A stretch of DNA of 32,518 bases from Candidatus Poribacteria bacterium (GTDB lineage Bacteria > Poribacteria > WGA-4E > WGA-3G), in assembly GCA_003635255.1 (NCBI GenBank), contig PYJC01000131.1:1-32518 (forward strand), read 5' to 3'. How positions within the stretch are numbered: the stretch's first letter is position 1; each line of letters opens with the position of its first letter. The notes beneath the pieces were generated by a model that was not told the origin of the DNA, ran no database searches, and saw nothing but the letters and a program-made list of their open reading frames with translations. The position numbers and the translations under genes are program-made. Positions 31,068-32,518 of this stretch are shown piece after piece.

Positions 31068-31976
31068 ATGGAAAATACCGACACCTTCCACATCCTTGCC
31101 TTAGATGGCGGCGGCACCCGTGGCATATACACCGCCCAACTCCTCGCCAAAATTGAACAGGCTATTGGAACGAGTATCAAGACCTGTTTTGATCTCATCG
31201 TTGGCACAAGCACAGGTGCCATTATCGCAGGTGCTGCTGTCTCCGACATCCCTATGACGGATATTGTTGAACTGTTCGAGACCGAGACACCGCATATTTT
31301 CCGAAGAAGATGGTATCGCATCCCATTATTCTTGAGTAAATATCCAAGCGAACAGCTCGCTCAGGTTATCGCCAAGCATATTCCGGCAACGCCTCTTGGT
31401 GAAATAACAACGCCGTTGATGATAACGAGCTCAGAGATCGCCAAAAGTGAAGTCCACATTTTTAGGTCCAATTATGGAAGTCACGATTCGGAAAGTGCTT
31501 CTATAAATAAAGATGTCTGTTTACGAGACGCTATCCTCGCCTCTTGTGCTGCACCCACATTTTTTGCCCCAAAGTCCGTTGACAATCTCTTGTTAGCAGA
31601 CGGCTGCTTATGGGCAAACAACCCTTCCACAATTGCCGCCACAGAGGCACTCTCAGTGTTTGGAAAAGAGGCGCGAGAGATTCGGATGCTATCCATCGGC
31701 ACAGGACATTCAACAAACATGTATCGGCAGAGACGCGGCTGGGGATTTATCACCGGATGGGGTGGTGCGAAACTAACCTCCTACGTGATGACCTTGCAAG
31801 CCCAAGCATCCGCACATACAGCGAAACTGTTGCTAAAGGGCAATTATTTACGCATCAATCCAGAAATTGATCGCTGGGAGATAGATAACCTTACGCAGTT
31901 AGACAAGCTTAAATCTCTCGCTGAGGGCGATTTTGAGAAGTATGCCGCGGAAATTAGGACATTTATTCCCACCTAA
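31068..31976 (+). CDS. Patatin-like phospholipase
   Basis: ATG 31068 is taken as start (302 residues); ATG 31053, overlapping the previous gene by 8 nt, is the alternative. Patatin motifs are complete: oxyanion loop DGGGTRG (13-19), nucleophile G46-T-S48-T-G50, and catalytic D178-G179 (LADGCLWANNP), the Ser-Asp dyad. Patatins hydrolyse acyl chains from membrane phospholipids; CBASS effectors such as CapV belong to the same family, but no cyclase or other CBASS gene is next to it. Overlap or near-overlap with the nuclease gene suggests one unit, possibly a two-gene membrane/DNA-damaging system (inference). Confidence 0.85.
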   Translation: MENTDTFHILALDGGGTRGIYTAQLLAKIEQAIGTSIKTCFDLIVGTSTGAIIAGAAVSDIPMTDIVELFETETPHIFRRRWYRIPLFLSKYPSEQLAQVIAKHIPATPLGEITTPLMITSSEIAKSEVHIFRSNYGSHDSESASINKDVCLRDAILASCAAPTFFAPKSVDNLLLADGCLWANNPSTIAATEALSVFGKEAREIRMLSIGTGHSTNMYRQRRGWGFITGWGGAKLTSYVMTLQAQASAHTAKLLLKGNYLRINPEIDRWEIDNLTQLDKLKSLAEGDFEKYAAEIRTFIPT

Positions 31977-32087
31977 AATAAAGCAGGACGATTATCTGAA
32001 AATGTTGTCTTCGCGCGCTTCCATTTCCCCGCGTCATGCTATGACCCGCGACTTAAACGGCCCTGGTATACTTTCTTGTAAAAAAGA

Positions 32088-32116
32088 TTGACTTTTTATG
32101 TTGTAAAATGTACAAT
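32088..32116 (+). promoter_or_regulatory. Strong promoter of the final gene
   Basis: TTGACT (32088-32093), a 17-bp spacer and TACAAT (32111-32116). Transcription from ~32123 gives a ~160-nt leader with two short hairpins (GAGG-CTAAAAA-CCTC, 32181-32195; TATCCC ... GGGATA, about 32218-32241). The rest of 31977-32281 shows no gene. Confidence 0.6.
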
Positions 32117-32281
32117 GCAGTCGTATTTGACAAATTTTTCCGATTTAAGAAGTGAAGGTAATTTCTTATTTCGTTAACGAGAGGCTAAAAACCTCAAATT
32201 TCATCCATTAACAATGCTATCCCTTATTGCGTCTTGGGATAGGATTTAACTGGACCCAATGAGGGAAAAGGAGAAATTTTC

Positions 32282-32518
32282 ATGGAAGGCCTGAAGCGAT
32301 TTATAGGCGTTGTGCTTATCGTCATTGCGGCGATAGTCGCCATCCAGACAATCCTCGAGCCGATTTACCACACCTCCACCGATGATAGTCCGCACAGTTC
32401 CGCTTGGGACTACATCAACCCTCTCTCCGCCATTTCGATAATCTTGGGGTTGATATTCGGCTACATTCGTATGCGTGGCATCGGTGAGAACTCAAGCGTC
32501 CAAGAGTTTATAGCGGCG
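32282..32518 (+). CDS. Small membrane protein, 5' part (runs off right edge)
   Basis: ATG 32282 has AAGGAG 9-10 nt upstream; the frame is open for 79 codons to the window end. A first membrane helix is at residues ~6-26 (FIGVVLIVIAAIVAIQTIL), a polar loop (YHTSTDDSPHSSAWDYINP), then a second helix (~50-62: LSAISIILGLIFGYI) followed by a basic MRG segment. I do not know its family. Confidence 0.6.
   Translation, partial: MEGLKRFIGVVLIVIAAIVAIQTILEPIYHTSTDDSPHSSAWDYINPLSAISIILGLIFGYIRMRGIGENSSVQEFIAA

Noticed and set aside
31068..31976. CBASS effector (CapV) call for the patatin
   Set aside because: No CD-NTase or Cap2/Cap3-type gene lies in the window; only the fold is shared.
1..32518. tRNA or rRNA genes
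   Set aside because: No cloverleaf-like segment or conserved rRNA sequence was noticed on either strand, though this was done by eye only.

Overview
The window is bacterial DNA with compact operons, Shine-Dalgarno starts (often AGGAGG) and clear sigma-70-type promoters. The core genes are those of a heterotrophic Gram-negative-like bacterium: a Tat-exported superoxide dismutase and molybdopterin oxidoreductase, a lipoprotein-type D,D-carboxypeptidase, phytanoyl-CoA-type dioxygenases, a sulfatase, endonuclease V, MazG and citramalate synthase. Several PhyH-type dioxygenases next to a sulfatase, plus GC-rich dispersed hairpins, would fit an uncultured Poribacteria-like lineage. That assignment is inference from gene content; no marker gene here settles it.

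Left part (1 to about 8.4 kb) is an AT-rich accessory region that looks like a defence or mobile island. It opens with the 5' part of an insertion-sequence transposase running off the left edge; its start codon and ribosome-binding site lie inside a long inverted repeat. Next come a PD-(D/E)XK-like nuclease, two cassettes that each pair a small protein (sharing a ~50-residue C-terminal module) with a different downstream gene, and a winged-helix/TPR/Schlafen-AlbA fusion. One cassette partner is an unknown 'SQSCDL' protein, the other a TIR/deoxyribosyltransferase-like protein followed by a DUF2188 protein. A ~1 kb gene-poor stretch rich in short repeats, a gene relic ending in a 12-bp tandem array, and a short DprA-like (SLOG) protein complete the region.

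Middle part (8.4 to 25.8 kb) is mostly housekeeping and metabolism. It holds a PhyH dioxygenase, then on the minus strand a class II Fic protein with an unusual phased array of GTATAC palindromes upstream, and an AlaC-like aminotransferase. These are followed by a tightly overlapping endonuclease V / unknown / sulfatase operon, a 51-residue membrane protein, a NadD-like nucleotidyltransferase, MazG, and a secreted alpha/beta hydrolase coupled to an unknown helical protein. On the plus strand follow a cysteine-less thioredoxin-fold protein, a membrane/coiled-coil protein and a sugar-nucleotide epimerase. A zinc-ribbon protein and citramalate synthase (minus) and a D-Ala-D-Ala carboxypeptidase (plus) close this part.

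Right part (25.8 to 32.5 kb) has a minus-strand run SodA -> sulfite-oxidase-like enzyme -> PhyH dioxygenase, with REP-like hairpins at two boundaries, and a divergent plus-strand run. That run comprises a TPR protein, a frameshifted and truncated copy of a DUF4268-type nuclease, the full-length paralogue, and a patatin-like phospholipase overlapping it. The window ends inside a small membrane protein gene preceded by a strong promoter and a ~160-nt leader.
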